Part shown: piece after piece, positions 45,478-53,660 of the stretch
Position numbering within the stretch: position 1 is the stretch's first letter
How the letters are laid out: each line of letters begins with the position of its first letter
From: Bacteroidales bacterium
GTDB taxonomy: Bacteria > Bacteroidota > Bacteroidia > Bacteroidales > UBA932
Reading direction: 5' to 3'
NCBI GenBank assembly: GCA_017550525.1
Contig: JAFZOU010000002.1
Span: forward strand, 1-64,000
Length of the DNA: 64,000 nucleotides
Made by a program: the position numbers and the translations under genes
The notes under the pieces: generated by a model
What the model was told of the DNA's origin: nothing
The model's database searches: none
Seen by the model: the letters and a program-made list of their open reading frames with translations, nothing else

Positions 45478-47565
45478 TTATTTTGCGTAAGTAATCTCGT
45501 TGATGATATTGGTGGCACCGCCGTACTTCTCCACAAGCCACAGAACGTAGCGGATATCCACGCAGATGCAGCGCTGCAGGGCGGGCTCAAACATAACGTC
45601 GGAGCTCATGCTCTCCCAGTTTCCGTCAAATGCAAGGCCGATAAGATTGCCCTTTGCATCCAGTACCGGAGAACCGGAATTACCGCCGGTTATGTCGTTG
45701 TTGGTGAGGAAGCAGGTGCGGAGAGTGCCGTCCTTGGCTGCCCACCTGCCATAATCCTTTGCAAGGAGGAGGGACTTGATGCCTGCAGGAAGGATGAATT
45801 CAGGATCATCCGGGTTTTCCTTCTCCAGTAGGCCCTGGGCGGTTGTGTAGTACTCATACTTGAGCGCGTCCTTGGGGCTGTAGGGCAGCACGTGGCCGTA
45901 GGTAAGGCGCATTGTGGAGTTGGCGTCCGGGTACATAGCCTTTCCTTTCTGCCACTCCATAAGGGCAGCAGCAAAGTTCTTGCGGGCCTTGTCATAGGAG
46001 GAATTGGGCATGCCGTAAACGGTCATATATTTACCCATGAGGGCTTCCATAGTTGCCTGTGCAAGTTCCATTGCGGGGTCCTGCATAGCATCATCTATAC
46101 TTGAGGAAAGGGCCTTTTCCTCTGAGGTGAAAAGGCTGGAGGCAAACAGATTCTCCACGTATGCGGGAATGTCCAGAGAGGCAAAATCCCTGTCTCCAAT
46201 CTTTAGGTAATCCTCCGGAGCGGCAGTTTTGCGATAGTGCTCCAGAAGGGCCACGGCGGTCTTTTTGTCAATGCTTACAACGTAATCCCGATAATATTCC
46301 TTAAGGGTTTCACGTGCGTCTTCAAGGGCCTCGGTGCTATCTTTTCCGTCCCTCAGTTCGCGGTGGAAAAGACCGGGCAGGGCGTTTGCAAACTGCACAA
46401 GCTCAATCTGGTAAGGGCCTTCTACAATACGGTTTACGGCGGCCGAAGCCTCAGCGGTGTTCTCCACGTGCTTTGCAATATCGGCAACGGGATCTCCGTA
46501 TTTTTCCTTGCGGGCGGGATCGGCCTCAATCCAGGCCTTCAAGGCCGCTTCCTTAGCCTCTTCACGGCCGATAATGTCAAGGTTCTTGAATGCCAGTTCC
46601 TCGCCCTGCCACTTCTTCCAGCCGTTGGCGCTGCCGGCGTATTTGTCGGCATACTTGAGCTGGACGGATTTATCGGCAATCATTTCTTCCCACATGATGT
46701 TCTGGCGGATGGTGCGGGCATCTATGCGGATACGGTTGGTGGCGATCATGTCCTGGAGCTGCGCGGCCGTCTGGAAACGCTGGGTGCGGCCGGGATAGCC
46801 CATGACCATGGTGTAATCTCCTTCCTTGACGCCCTTCAGGGATACCTTCAGGCTCTTTGCGGGCTTATAAGGGACGTTGTCGTCGTCGTATTCTGCAGGC
46901 ATGTTGTCTTTATCGGCATACACGCGGAACATGGAGAAGTCGCAGGTGTGACGGGGCCACATCCAGTTGTCGGTCTCTCCGCCGAATTTACCCATGGATG
47001 CCGGGGGTGCGCCCACAAAGCGGACATCCTTGTATGTGCGGTAGATAATAAGGTAATGGACGTTGTCGTTGTAGAAGCCTGTTACAACGGCCTTGCAGCC
47101 GGGATTGGCTTCTTCAGCGGCCTTCTCAAGGGCATCGGCCGATATTGTCTCTTCCTCGATTACCTTGGTCACGTCTTCCATGGAAACCAGGAAGGTGACG
47201 GTAAGGCCCGGGCAGGGGATCTCCTCATCCAGGGACTTGGCCCAGTAGCCGTCCATGAGATAGTTGTGCTCATCCGTGGACAGGCCCTGGATGCTGCTGT
47301 AACCGCAGTGGTGATTGGTGACAAGAAGGCCTTGGTCAGAGATCATCTCTCCGGTGCAGCCGCCTCCAAAATGCACAATTGCATCCTTGAGGGAGGTCTT
47401 GTTGATAGAGTAAATCTGCTCCGGGGTAAGTTTGCAACCTGCCGCGCGGAGGTCTTTTCCGTTAAGTTGTTTGAGGAGCGGGAGAAGCCACATTCCTTCA
47501 TCGGCCACCGCAGAAATGCTTACGGCAAGGGCCGCGACAATAGTAAGAATACGTTTCATCTGCAA
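45478..47565 (-). CDS. S46-family dipeptidyl peptidase (DPP7/DPP11 type)
   Basis: 695 residues. The signal peptide ends near ISAVADEG. The chymotrypsin-like catalytic His is in LLVTNHHCGY and the nucleophile Ser in ITGGNSGSPVLDAKG; the family's helical domain lies between. These periplasmic enzymes cut dipeptides from oligopeptide N-termini, feeding asaccharolytic or amino-acid metabolism in Bacteroidetes. After the Ser motif comes GLAFDGNW. In the family the residue in the place of this Gly separates DPP7 (Gly, hydrophobic P1) from DPP11 (Arg, acidic P1), so DPP7-like specificity is suggested, subject to a proper alignment. Confidence 0.93.
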   Translation of the reverse strand: MQMKRILTIVAALAVSISAVADEGMWLLPLLKQLNGKDLRAAGCKLTPEQIYSINKTSLKDAIVHFGGGCTGEMISDQGLLVTNHHCGYSSIQGLSTDEHNYLMDGYWAKSLDEEIPCPGLTVTFLVSMEDVTKVIEEETISADALEKAAEEANPGCKAVVTGFYNDNVHYLIIYRTYKDVRFVGAPPASMGKFGGETDNWMWPRHTCDFSMFRVYADKDNMPAEYDDDNVPYKPAKSLKVSLKGVKEGDYTMVMGYPGRTQRFQTAAQLQDMIATNRIRIDARTIRQNIMWEEMIADKSVQLKYADKYAGSANGWKKWQGEELAFKNLDIIGREEAKEAALKAWIEADPARKEKYGDPVADIAKHVENTAEASAAVNRIVEGPYQIELVQFANALPGLFHRELRDGKDSTEALEDARETLKEYYRDYVVSIDKKTAVALLEHYRKTAAPEDYLKIGDRDFASLDIPAYVENLFASSLFTSEEKALSSSIDDAMQDPAMELAQATMEALMGKYMTVYGMPNSSYDKARKNFAAALMEWQKGKAMYPDANSTMRLTYGHVLPYSPKDALKYEYYTTAQGLLEKENPDDPEFILPAGIKSLLLAKDYGRWAAKDGTLRTCFLTNNDITGGNSGSPVLDAKGNLIGLAFDGNWESMSSDVMFEPALQRCICVDIRYVLWLVEKYGGATNIINEITYAK

Positions 47566-47578
47566 CTAATTATTTTCA

Positions 47579-47586
47579 CAAATTTA
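47579..47586 (-). promoter_or_regulatory. Bacteroidetes -7 element for the S46 peptidase operon
   Basis: TAAATTTG on the minus strand, ending 13 bases before the ATG at 47565. Confidence 0.5.
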
Positions 47587-47598
47587 GTGTTTTTTGCG

Positions 47599-47606
47599 TA
47601 CTTTTG
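47599..47606 (+). promoter_or_regulatory. Bacteroidetes -7 element for mrp
   Basis: TACTTTTG, ending 8 bases before the ATG at 47615 and 17 before the next in-frame ATG at 47624. Confidence 0.5.
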
Positions 47607-47614
47607 TGGAAATA

Positions 47615-48685
47615 ATGGAGAAAATGGATAAAAATCAGATACTTTCCTGGCTAGGAGAGGTTACTCACCCCGCAAAAGGAGATGCCCCCCTTGCCGCACT
47701 TGGGATGATTGAGGACGTGAAAGTTACGGATGGAAGCATCCATGTCATCCTGGCTTTCCCTAAGCGCCCGGACCCCCTTAAGAACTACCTTGTTGGCGCC
47801 GTTCAGTCCTGCCTCTACAGGCACGCTCCCGGCGGCACTTCCATAGAAGTTGACACCGTTGTGAAAGAGCCCGCAAAACCCGCCAAGAAGGGCATAGAGT
47901 TCAATCTGGAGCAGCTCAGGGAGGTACGCCATATCATCGGCATAGCATCCGGAAAGGGCGGCGTCGGGAAAAGCACCGTTGCGGTGAATCTTGCCGTCGC
48001 CCTTGCCCGCCTTGGCTACAGGGTTGGCCTTGCCGATGCCGATGTCTACGGCCCCTCCATCCCCACCATGACCGGAACGGAGGACGTAGAGATAGAGATG
48101 TACGGCAACGACGCAGAAGACACCCTCTTTGTCCCCGTGGAAAAATACGGCGTCAAGTGGCTCTCCGTTGGTCACGTCTCAAATGCCGGGCAGGCGCTTA
48201 TCTGGCGCGGCCCCATGGCTTCAACCGCCCTCAAGCAGATCATCCTCCAAACCCTCTGGGGCCCCCTGGACTTCCTTCTCATAGACATGCCCCCGGGAAC
48301 CGGAGACATCCATATCACGCTCATCGGGGACGTCCCCGTGGAAGGCGCCGTCATCGTCACAACGCCCCAGACCGTTGCCCTCTCCGATGTCCTCCGCGGC
48401 GTGAACATGTTCCGTAACCCCCAGGTCCAGAAGCCCGTTTTCGGCCTTGTGGAAAACATGTCCTGGTTCACCCCGCTGGAGCATCCGGAAGAGAAGTATT
48501 TCATCTTCGGCAAGGGTGGCGGTGAAAAGATGGCCCAGGACCTTGACATCCCGTTCCTTGGCCAGATTCCACTAGTCCAGTCTATCCGAGAGGACGCAGA
48601 CTCTGGCACCCCCGCAGCCCTTGAGGACCGCCCGGACTCTGAGGCCTTCATGAACCTTGCCCGCAAGCTCGCCGCCGCGGTGTAA
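47615..48685 (+). CDS. mrp: Iron-sulfur cluster carrier ATPase Mrp/ApbC
   Basis: 356 residues from [10 protein letters not shown] (the Met at 47624 is an equally good start; the ORF's first Met at 47594 lies before the promoter element). An N-terminal MIP18/DUF59 domain (about 1-90) is followed by a deviant Walker A P-loop [21 protein letters not shown], and Walker [13 protein letters not shown]. The Cys pair common in ApbC proteins is not seen near the C-terminus. Mrp delivers Fe-S clusters to target proteins. Single gene, followed by a strong hairpin. Confidence 0.93.
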   Translation: MEKMDKNQILSWLGEVTHPAKGDAPLAALGMIEDVKVTDGSIHVILAFPKRPDPLKNYLVGAVQSCLYRHAPGGTSIEVDTVVKEPAKPAKKGIEFNLEQLREVRHIIGIASGKGGVGKSTVAVNLAVALARLGYRVGLADADVYGPSIPTMTGTEDVEIEMYGNDAEDTLFVPVEKYGVKWLSVGHVSNAGQALIWRGPMASTALKQIILQTLWGPLDFLLIDMPPGTGDIHITLIGDVPVEGAVIVTTPQTVALSDVLRGVNMFRNPQVQKPVFGLVENMSWFTPLEHPEEKYFIFGKGGGEKMAQDLDIPFLGQIPLVQSIREDADSGTPAALEDRPDSEAFMNLARKLAAAV

Positions 48686-48690
48686 TCGGC

Positions 48691-48800
48691 CCCGTGGAGA
48701 TAATACGCTGACATACAGTAATTTACGCAAAAACGTCTGCCCGAATCCGGGTAGACGTTTTTCAATAACACGCTGAAAATCAGCGCTTTGGCTCCACGGG
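48691..48800. repeat. Nested inverted repeats between mrp and the EF-G2-like gene
   Basis: An outer perfect 9-bp pair (CCCGTGGAG at 48691-48699, CTCCACGGG at 48792-48800) encloses the main terminator hairpin and a smaller one near 48769-48787 (CGCTG/CAGCG). Nearly the whole intergenic region could fold into one branched structure. Confidence 0.55.
48729..48762. terminator. Bidirectional terminator between mrp and the EF-G2-like gene
   Basis: AAAAACGTCTGCCCG pairs with CGGGTAGACGTTTTT (one mismatch) around AATC, with A and T runs on both sides, between two convergent genes. Confidence 0.85.
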
Positions 48801-48803
48801 AGA

Positions 48804-50942
48804 TTAGTCCTCCTCCTGCTCCTGAGCAGCGTATTCGGCCAGAAGTTTGGTCTGAACGTCTGCGGGAACCTGAACGTACTCTGCGAACTTCATGGAGAAG
48901 GTTGCGGAGCCGCCGGTGAGTGAGCTCAGGATGGTGGAGTAGCGGTAGAGCTCTGCAAGGGGAACACGGGCGTGAAGCACGGTGAAGCCCTTATCCATAT
49001 CCTGGTTCATGATCATGCCACGACGGGTATTGAGGTCACTCATGCAAGGACCCACGTACTCGTTGGGAGTGATGATGTCTACATTGTAGATAGGCTCAAG
49101 GATCTTGGGACCAGCATTGCGGAAGGCCTCCTTGAAGGCGTTACGGCCGGCGATGATGAAGGCGATTTCCTTGGAGTCCACGGGGTGCATCTTACCGTCA
49201 TATACATAGACGCGGATGTCACGGGCGTAGGAACCGGTGAGAGGGCCTTCCTCCATCTTTGACTTGATACCCTTAAGAATAGCAGGCATGAAGGAAAGAT
49301 CGATGGAACCACCAACGACGCAGTTGTAGAATTCAAGCTTACCACCCCACTCAAGGTCTGTGATATCCTGGCTCTTGAAGTTGAAAACGGTGTCCTTACC
49401 GTCAATCTTGAAGTTCTTGGGGGCTTCCTGACCTTCTACGTAAGGGCAGACCAGCAGGTGAACCTCACCGAACTGACCGGCGCCGCCGGACTGCTTCTTG
49501 TGACGGTACTGTGCTGTTGCAATCTTGGTGATGGTCTCACGATAGGGAACCTTGGGAGCGTAGAGCTCGATGTTCTGCTTGAACTCGTTGGTTACTCTCC
49601 ACTTAACGTAGTTGATGTGCTGTTCACCCATACCGGTGAGGATGGTCTGACGCAGTTCCTTGGAGTATTCTACGCCGATGGTAGGATCCTGGGCTGCAAT
49701 CTTGTTGAGAGCGTCACCAACCTTAGCTTCGTCGTTCTTATCCACAGCCTTCACTGCGCAGCGGTACTTGGCATCAGGGAATACCATGTGCTTGATAGCC
49801 TCTACGCCGTTCTGGGCAAGGGTAACGTCTGTCTTACCGGCCTTGAGCTTCATGACGCAGCCGATATCACCGGCAGCAATTGAGGAAACCTTTTCCTTCT
49901 TTGCACCTGCAACAGCATAGATGGCGCTGAGGCGCTCACCGTTGCCGGTTTCAGGGTTCACAAGGTCTGCGCCCTCATTGAGGGTACCGCTCATCACCTT
50001 GAAGTAGGAAACCTCACCAAGGTGCTGCTCTACGCTGGTCTTGAAGATAAACAGGGCCACGGGACCTGCGGGGTCACACTTGATGGTGCCACCGTCAATT
50101 GTGGGCTCCTCACGGCCTTCCGGTGAAGGAACTACATTCACGATGAATTCCATCAGGCGCTTGGTGCCGATATTATCCTTGGCTGCGGTGCAGAAGACGG
50201 GGATGGTCTCACCCTTCTTCAGGCCTTCACGGAGACCCTCACGGATTTCGTCGGTGGTGAGCTCCATGGTCTCGAAGAACTTCTCCATGAGTTCATCGGA
50301 GCCTTCAGCTGCCTTTTCCATGAGTTCTGCGCGGAGTTCTTCGGCCTCATCTGCGTATGCGGCGGGGATGTCAAGCTCCTGACCCTTTTTGTCGTAGAAC
50401 TTCATGGTGATAACATCCACAAAGCCTTCCAGGCCAAGACCGGGGTTCACGGGGAACTGGCAGATGGCGGCCTTCTTGCCGAACTCCTCTGCGATAGCGG
50501 CGCGAACGCCGTCCCAGTTTGCCTTATCATGGTCCAGCTGATTTACGGCGATGATCATGGGAACGCCGTACTGGTCTGCGTAACGGGCGAAGAGGGTGGT
50601 ACCCACCTCGATGCCTGCAGAACCGTTCATAACCATCACGGCAGCGTCTACCACCTTGAAGGCAGAGAGGGCTCCACCGGAGAAATCATCGGAACCGGGG
50701 GCGTCAATGAAGTTGATCTTGCAGCCGCCGAACTCTGCGTACAGAGGGGTGGCGTTGATGGACTTCTGGTTGGTCTGCTCGAACTCAGTGTTGTCCGATA
50801 CGGTGTTCTTTTCCTCTACGGAACCGCGGCGGTCAATAACTTTGCCTTCAAAAAGCATAGCCTCTGAGAGGGTGGTCTTACCGCTGCGGGGTGCGCCAAT
50901 CAAGACGACGTTGCGGATGTTTTTAGTTGTGTAAGCTTTCAT
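48804..50942 (-). CDS. Elongation factor G paralogue, EF-G2-like, with altered GTPase motifs
   Basis: 712 residues with the five-domain layout of EF-G. The P-loop is GAPRSGKTT (16-24). Switch II is DAPGSDDF (80-87), where canonical EF-G has DTPGHVDF: the catalytic His is Ser84. G4 is NQLD (134-137) instead of NKxD. Domain IV (SGGAGQFGEVHL, GSIDLSFMPAILKGIK) and domain V are present. As I recall it, B. thetaiotaomicron EF-G2 (BT2167) supports translation without GTP hydrolysis during carbon starvation and gut colonisation, and this protein resembles it in its N-terminus. It is not the housekeeping fusA, which would sit in the str operon. Single gene, divergent from the ferritin-like gene. Confidence 0.88.
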   Translation of the reverse strand: MKAYTTKNIRNVVLIGAPRSGKTTLSEAMLFEGKVIDRRGSVEEKNTVSDNTEFEQTNQKSINATPLYAEFGGCKINFIDAPGSDDFSGGALSAFKVVDAAVMVMNGSAGIEVGTTLFARYADQYGVPMIIAVNQLDHDKANWDGVRAAIAEEFGKKAAICQFPVNPGLGLEGFVDVITMKFYDKKGQELDIPAAYADEAEELRAELMEKAAEGSDELMEKFFETMELTTDEIREGLREGLKKGETIPVFCTAAKDNIGTKRLMEFIVNVVPSPEGREEPTIDGGTIKCDPAGPVALFIFKTSVEQHLGEVSYFKVMSGTLNEGADLVNPETGNGERLSAIYAVAGAKKEKVSSIAAGDIGCVMKLKAGKTDVTLAQNGVEAIKHMVFPDAKYRCAVKAVDKNDEAKVGDALNKIAAQDPTIGVEYSKELRQTILTGMGEQHINYVKWRVTNEFKQNIELYAPKVPYRETITKIATAQYRHKKQSGGAGQFGEVHLLVCPYVEGQEAPKNFKIDGKDTVFNFKSQDITDLEWGGKLEFYNCVVGGSIDLSFMPAILKGIKSKMEEGPLTGSYARDIRVYVYDGKMHPVDSKEIAFIIAGRNAFKEAFRNAGPKILEPIYNVDIITPNEYVGPCMSDLNTRRGMIMNQDMDKGFTVLHARVPLAELYRYSTILSSLTGGSATFSMKFAEYVQVPADVQTKLLAEYAAQEQEED

Positions 50943-50982
50943 TGTTATGTATTATGTTTTTGCGTTTTTCAGACGTAGTCTG

Positions 50983-50990
50983 CAAATATA
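50983..50990 (-). promoter_or_regulatory. Bacteroidetes -7 element for the EF-G2-like gene
   Basis: TATATTTG on the minus strand, 40 bases before the ATG, a normal-length leader unlike most genes here. Confidence 0.5.
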
Positions 50991-51105
50991 GTCATTTTTC
51001 GCGCAAATACAATATTTTTCCCTGGGCGGCTCGTCTTCTTTGGTCTGCAGTGGCATTTTGGCCGATAAATCCCCCAAAAAACGAAAAAATGCAAAAAAAA
51101 TTAAA

Positions 51106-51155
51106 ATATCGCTTGCGATATAAAATAATTGTCGTATATTTGCATCGTGAACGAT
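51106..51155 (+). promoter_or_regulatory. Promoter with two ATCG-N4-CGAT palindromes upstream of the ferritin-like gene
   Basis: The -7 element TATATTTG is at 51135-51142, with TTG at 51113-51115 exactly 19 bases upstream, the spacing of the Bacteroides -33 box. Two palindromes of the same form, ATATCGCTTGCGATAT (51106-51121) and ATCGTGAACGAT (51144-51155), cover the -33 box and the start site. They look like two operators for one dimeric repressor. Confidence 0.6.
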
Positions 51156-51206
51156 ATAATTATCCGTTCACCCAACAGGACAGTTAAACATAAATACCTT
51201 ATAATT

Positions 51207-51662
51207 ATGAACAAAGATCTTTCACTCCAACTCCTCCAGGCCTATGCCACAGGCCTCAACGCCCAGTCCTTCCAGCACAAGGTCCAGAGCCAGGTGTTCG
51301 CTTCCCAGGGTTTCAATAAGCTTGCAGAGAAGTACGCAGAGCACAGCAAGGAAGAAGCCGGTTGGGTAGAGAAATTCATCGGCCGCATCCTTGATCTCGG
51401 TGGCCAGGCCAAAGTGGAGGCCGCTCCCGCCCAGACCATCTACAAAGATGCAGTTGAATTCCTTAAGGCCGATCTTGAAGTCTCCGTAAGGGAAGTCCCC
51501 AATCTTGGAAAGGCCACCCTTGCAGTAGCAGAGGACCTCACCACCTATGACCTTCTCAAGGCCTACTACCAGGACGAGGAAGAAGATATGTACTGGATGC
51601 AGGAACAGCTTGACCTCATCGAGATGATCGGCAAGCAGAACTGGCTTATCCAGCAGCTTTAA
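51207..51662 (+). CDS. Bacterioferritin-like protein lacking usual ferroxidase ligands
   Basis: 151 residues from MNKDLSLQLL (an upstream in-frame Met at 51129 overlaps the promoter). The end, YWMQEQLDLIEMIGKQNWLIQQL, and the region FIGRILDLGG align with bacterioferritin (…DWLETELDLIQKMGLQNYL, RYIERILFLEG). By hand alignment the ferroxidase positions Glu18, His54 and His130 of E. coli Bfr are Leu, Trp and Asp, and the haem-ligand Met52 is Ala. A four-helix ferritin-fold protein is likely, but iron oxidation in the usual site is doubtful. It leads a transcript with a glutathione peroxidase and a MarR/OhrR regulator, which points to an oxidative-stress or iron role. Confidence 0.8.
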   Translation: MNKDLSLQLLQAYATGLNAQSFQHKVQSQVFASQGFNKLAEKYAEHSKEEAGWVEKFIGRILDLGGQAKVEAAPAQTIYKDAVEFLKADLEVSVREVPNLGKATLAVAEDLTTYDLLKAYYQDEEEDMYWMQEQLDLIEMIGKQNWLIQQL

Positions 51663-51668
51663 TAAGAT

Positions 51669-52283
51669 ATGAAGCATTTACTTATGGCGGCCCTCCTTGG
51701 CATTGTGTCCATCGCGGCCTCCTGCAAATCAGATAAAGATATGGCAAAGATATACGACTTCAAAACTACCGGCAACAAAGGCGCAGAGGTAGATTTCTCA
51801 CAGTTTGAAGGAAAGGTCCTTCTCATTGTCAACACCGCTTCAAAGTGCGGCTTTACCCCTCAGTATGACGGCCTGGAGGCCCTTTACCAGAAGTATAAGG
51901 ACCAGGGTCTTGTGGTCATCGGCTTCCCCTGCGACCAATTCGCCGGCCAGGAACCCGGTTCAAACGAGCAAATTGAAGAGTTCTGCCGCCTCAACCACGG
52001 CGTAACCTTCCCCCTGATGGCAAAGACCGACGTAAACGGTGACAATGCAGAGCCCATCTTCGAGTTCCTGAAGGAGAAAGCTCCCAAGGAAGAATACAAG
52101 GGTCTCAAGGCAAAGGCCACCCAGACTATGCTCAAGGGCATCAGCAAGAGCTATAAGAAGGAGAGCGACATCCTCTGGAACTTCACCAAGTTCCTGGTAG
52201 CCCGTGACGGCGTAACCGTAAAGCGTTTCGCTCCGGTTGCAGAGCCCAAGGATTTTGAAAAGGACATTGAGGCCTTCCTGTAA
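51669..52283 (+). CDS. Glutathione peroxidase-family lipoprotein
   Basis: 204 residues. The lipobox GIVSIAASC indicates export and lipid anchoring, unusual for a family often found in the cytosol. Catalytic set: peroxidatic Cys in NTASKCGFTPQY, Gln in FPCDQFAGQEPGSNEQI (the second Cys may resolve), and Trp-Asn in ILWNFTKF. It is a Cys-type enzyme and most likely uses thioredoxin rather than glutathione to reduce hydroperoxides. It lies 6 bases after the ferritin-like gene and overlaps the regulator by 1 base. Confidence 0.92.
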   Translation: MKHLLMAALLGIVSIAASCKSDKDMAKIYDFKTTGNKGAEVDFSQFEGKVLLIVNTASKCGFTPQYDGLEALYQKYKDQGLVVIGFPCDQFAGQEPGSNEQIEEFCRLNHGVTFPLMAKTDVNGDNAEPIFEFLKEKAPKEEYKGLKAKATQTMLKGISKSYKKESDILWNFTKFLVARDGVTVKRFAPVAEPKDFEKDIEAFL

Positions 52284-52732
52284 TGAAGGAGCAGCTTAAA
52301 CTGGAGAATCAGCTTTGTTTCCGCCTTTACACGGCTTCAAGGCTCATAACTCAGGCCTATCATCCGTACCTGACAAAGATAGGCCTGACTTATCCCCAGT
52401 ATCTTGTAATGATGGTTCTGTGGGAGCAGGATGGCCAGCCGGTGAACGACATAGCAAGGCGCCTTTACCTTGAAACCAACACCGTCACTCCCCTCCTCAA
52501 GCGTATGGAGGCCGAAGACTTCATTACGCGTAAAAAAGGCAAGGATGACGGCCGAAAGGTAATAGTGAGCCTCACCCCAAAAGGGAAAGCCCTTGAGGAG
52601 CAGGCATCCTGCATTCCCTTTGAAATGAGCGGGGCGGTTGCCTGCCGCTCAATCACGGAGGAAACCGCCCCGGAACTCTACCGGACCATGGATGACCTCA
52701 TAGAGACCCTCAGCCGTTCATTGCTTCCATAA
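52283..52732 (+). CDS. MarR-family regulator, OhrR-like
   Basis: 149 residues. Winged-helix DNA-binding region: GLTYPQYLVMMVLWEQDGQ, VNDIARRLYLETNTVTPLLKRMEAEDFITR, then the wing KGKDDGRKVIVSLTPKG. Near the N-terminus QLCFRLYTASR holds the Cys that senses organic hydroperoxides in OhrR proteins, and two Tyr residues that bond to it (LTYPQY region). It probably represses the peroxidase operon it belongs to and may bind the ATCG-N4-CGAT sites at 51106-51155. Its end overlaps the convergent dehydratase gene by 23 bases. Confidence 0.9.
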   Translation: MKEQLKLENQLCFRLYTASRLITQAYHPYLTKIGLTYPQYLVMMVLWEQDGQPVNDIARRLYLETNTVTPLLKRMEAEDFITRKKGKDDGRKVIVSLTPKGKALEEQASCIPFEMSGAVACRSITEETAPELYRTMDDLIETLSRSLLP

Positions 52733-53660
52733 GCTTGGCCTTGATCTCAGGGAGCGTCATCCTGTAAGCGTTGTCGGAGTTGAATTCTCCCTGGGGAGGG
52801 TCATCGTGATCCCTCACGGCGGGAATCCTGAAAAAGCCGCCCATATCCTGGGCCTTTGCGCCTTCCTCCTTTGTGAGGAGCGTTTCATAAAGCTTTTCCC
52901 CGGGACGCGGGCCTATTACCGTCACTCCGCTTCCGCCTTCCAGTTCGCACAGGGCCTGAGCCTGAAGGCCGATAGTACACGCCGGAGACTTCTTCACAAG
53001 GATGTCTCCGGTTTTTCCGTTCTCGAAGGCGTAGAGAACAAGGTCCAGCGCTTCCTCGATGGTCATAATGAAGCGTGTCATATCCGGATTGGTCACCGTG
53101 ACGGGCTTTCCTTCGGCCACCTGGCGCTTCCAGAGCGGCACCACGGACCCTTGGGAGCAAAGCACGTTTCCAAAGCGGGTGCACACTATGCGGGTACCTT
53201 TATCGGCCAGGGAAACCGCAATCTTTTCTCCAATAGCCTTGGTGTTTCCCATCACGTTGACGGGATAGGCGGCCTTGTCCGTGGAGAGATACACCACGGC
53301 CTCAACGCCCGCCTCCACGGCGGCTTTAAGCAGACTTGCCGTTCCAAGGATATTGGTTTCCACAGCCCCCATGGGGTCTTTTTCACAGCCCGGGATATCC
53401 TTCATGGCCGCGGCGTGGAAGATGAAATCCACCCCGGCCACCGCCTCACGGCAGATATCGGCCTTCAGGATATCTCCGGCAATGAATTTGATGCGGCTCT
53501 CCGATGGGTAAACCTCCCGGAGGGCATCCTGCTTTGCCTTGTCCCGGGAGAGGATCCTTACCTCTCCGGCGCCGTAGGAGAGCATCCTCCTAAGCGCGGC
53601 AGACCCGAAACTTCCGGTTCCGCCTGTTATCAAAATGGTTTTTCCGTTAAAAACTGACAT
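52710..53660 (-). CDS. Nucleotide-sugar 4,6-dehydratase-like SDR (CapE/PglF/FlaA1 type)
   Basis: 316 residues from MSVFNGKTI. The NAD(P)-binding motif is GGTGSFG (near residue 14). The active-site region STDKAAYPVNVMGNTKAIGEK has Met in place of the usual SDR Tyr (Ser-Met-Lys), as in large UDP-GlcNAc 4,6-dehydratases; SQGSVVPLWKRQ and GPRPGEKLYETLL are further family motifs. It lacks the membrane helices of the large PglF-type enzymes. It probably acts on a UDP-HexNAc for surface polysaccharide. It begins inside the last 14 bases of the arylsulfotransferase-like gene, so it is coupled to the Sus-type operon. Confidence 0.85.
   Translation of the reverse strand: MSVFNGKTILITGGTGSFGSAALRRMLSYGAGEVRILSRDKAKQDALREVYPSESRIKFIAGDILKADICREAVAGVDFIFHAAAMKDIPGCEKDPMGAVETNILGTASLLKAAVEAGVEAVVYLSTDKAAYPVNVMGNTKAIGEKIAVSLADKGTRIVCTRFGNVLCSQGSVVPLWKRQVAEGKPVTVTNPDMTRFIMTIEEALDLVLYAFENGKTGDILVKKSPACTIGLQAQALCELEGGSGVTVIGPRPGEKLYETLLTKEEGAKAQDMGGFFRIPAVRDHDDPPQGEFNSDNAYRMTLPEIKAKLMEAMNG

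Noticed and set aside
46237-47631. 464-codon plus-strand ORF opposite the S46 peptidase
   Set aside because: It would read through the peptidase catalytic motifs and into the mrp promoter; its translation is Gly/Val/His-rich without any known family.
48804-50942. Housekeeping EF-G (fusA) or tetracycline-resistance protein
   Set aside because: Switch II and G4 motifs differ from both, and rpsL, rpsG and tuf are absent from the neighbourhood.
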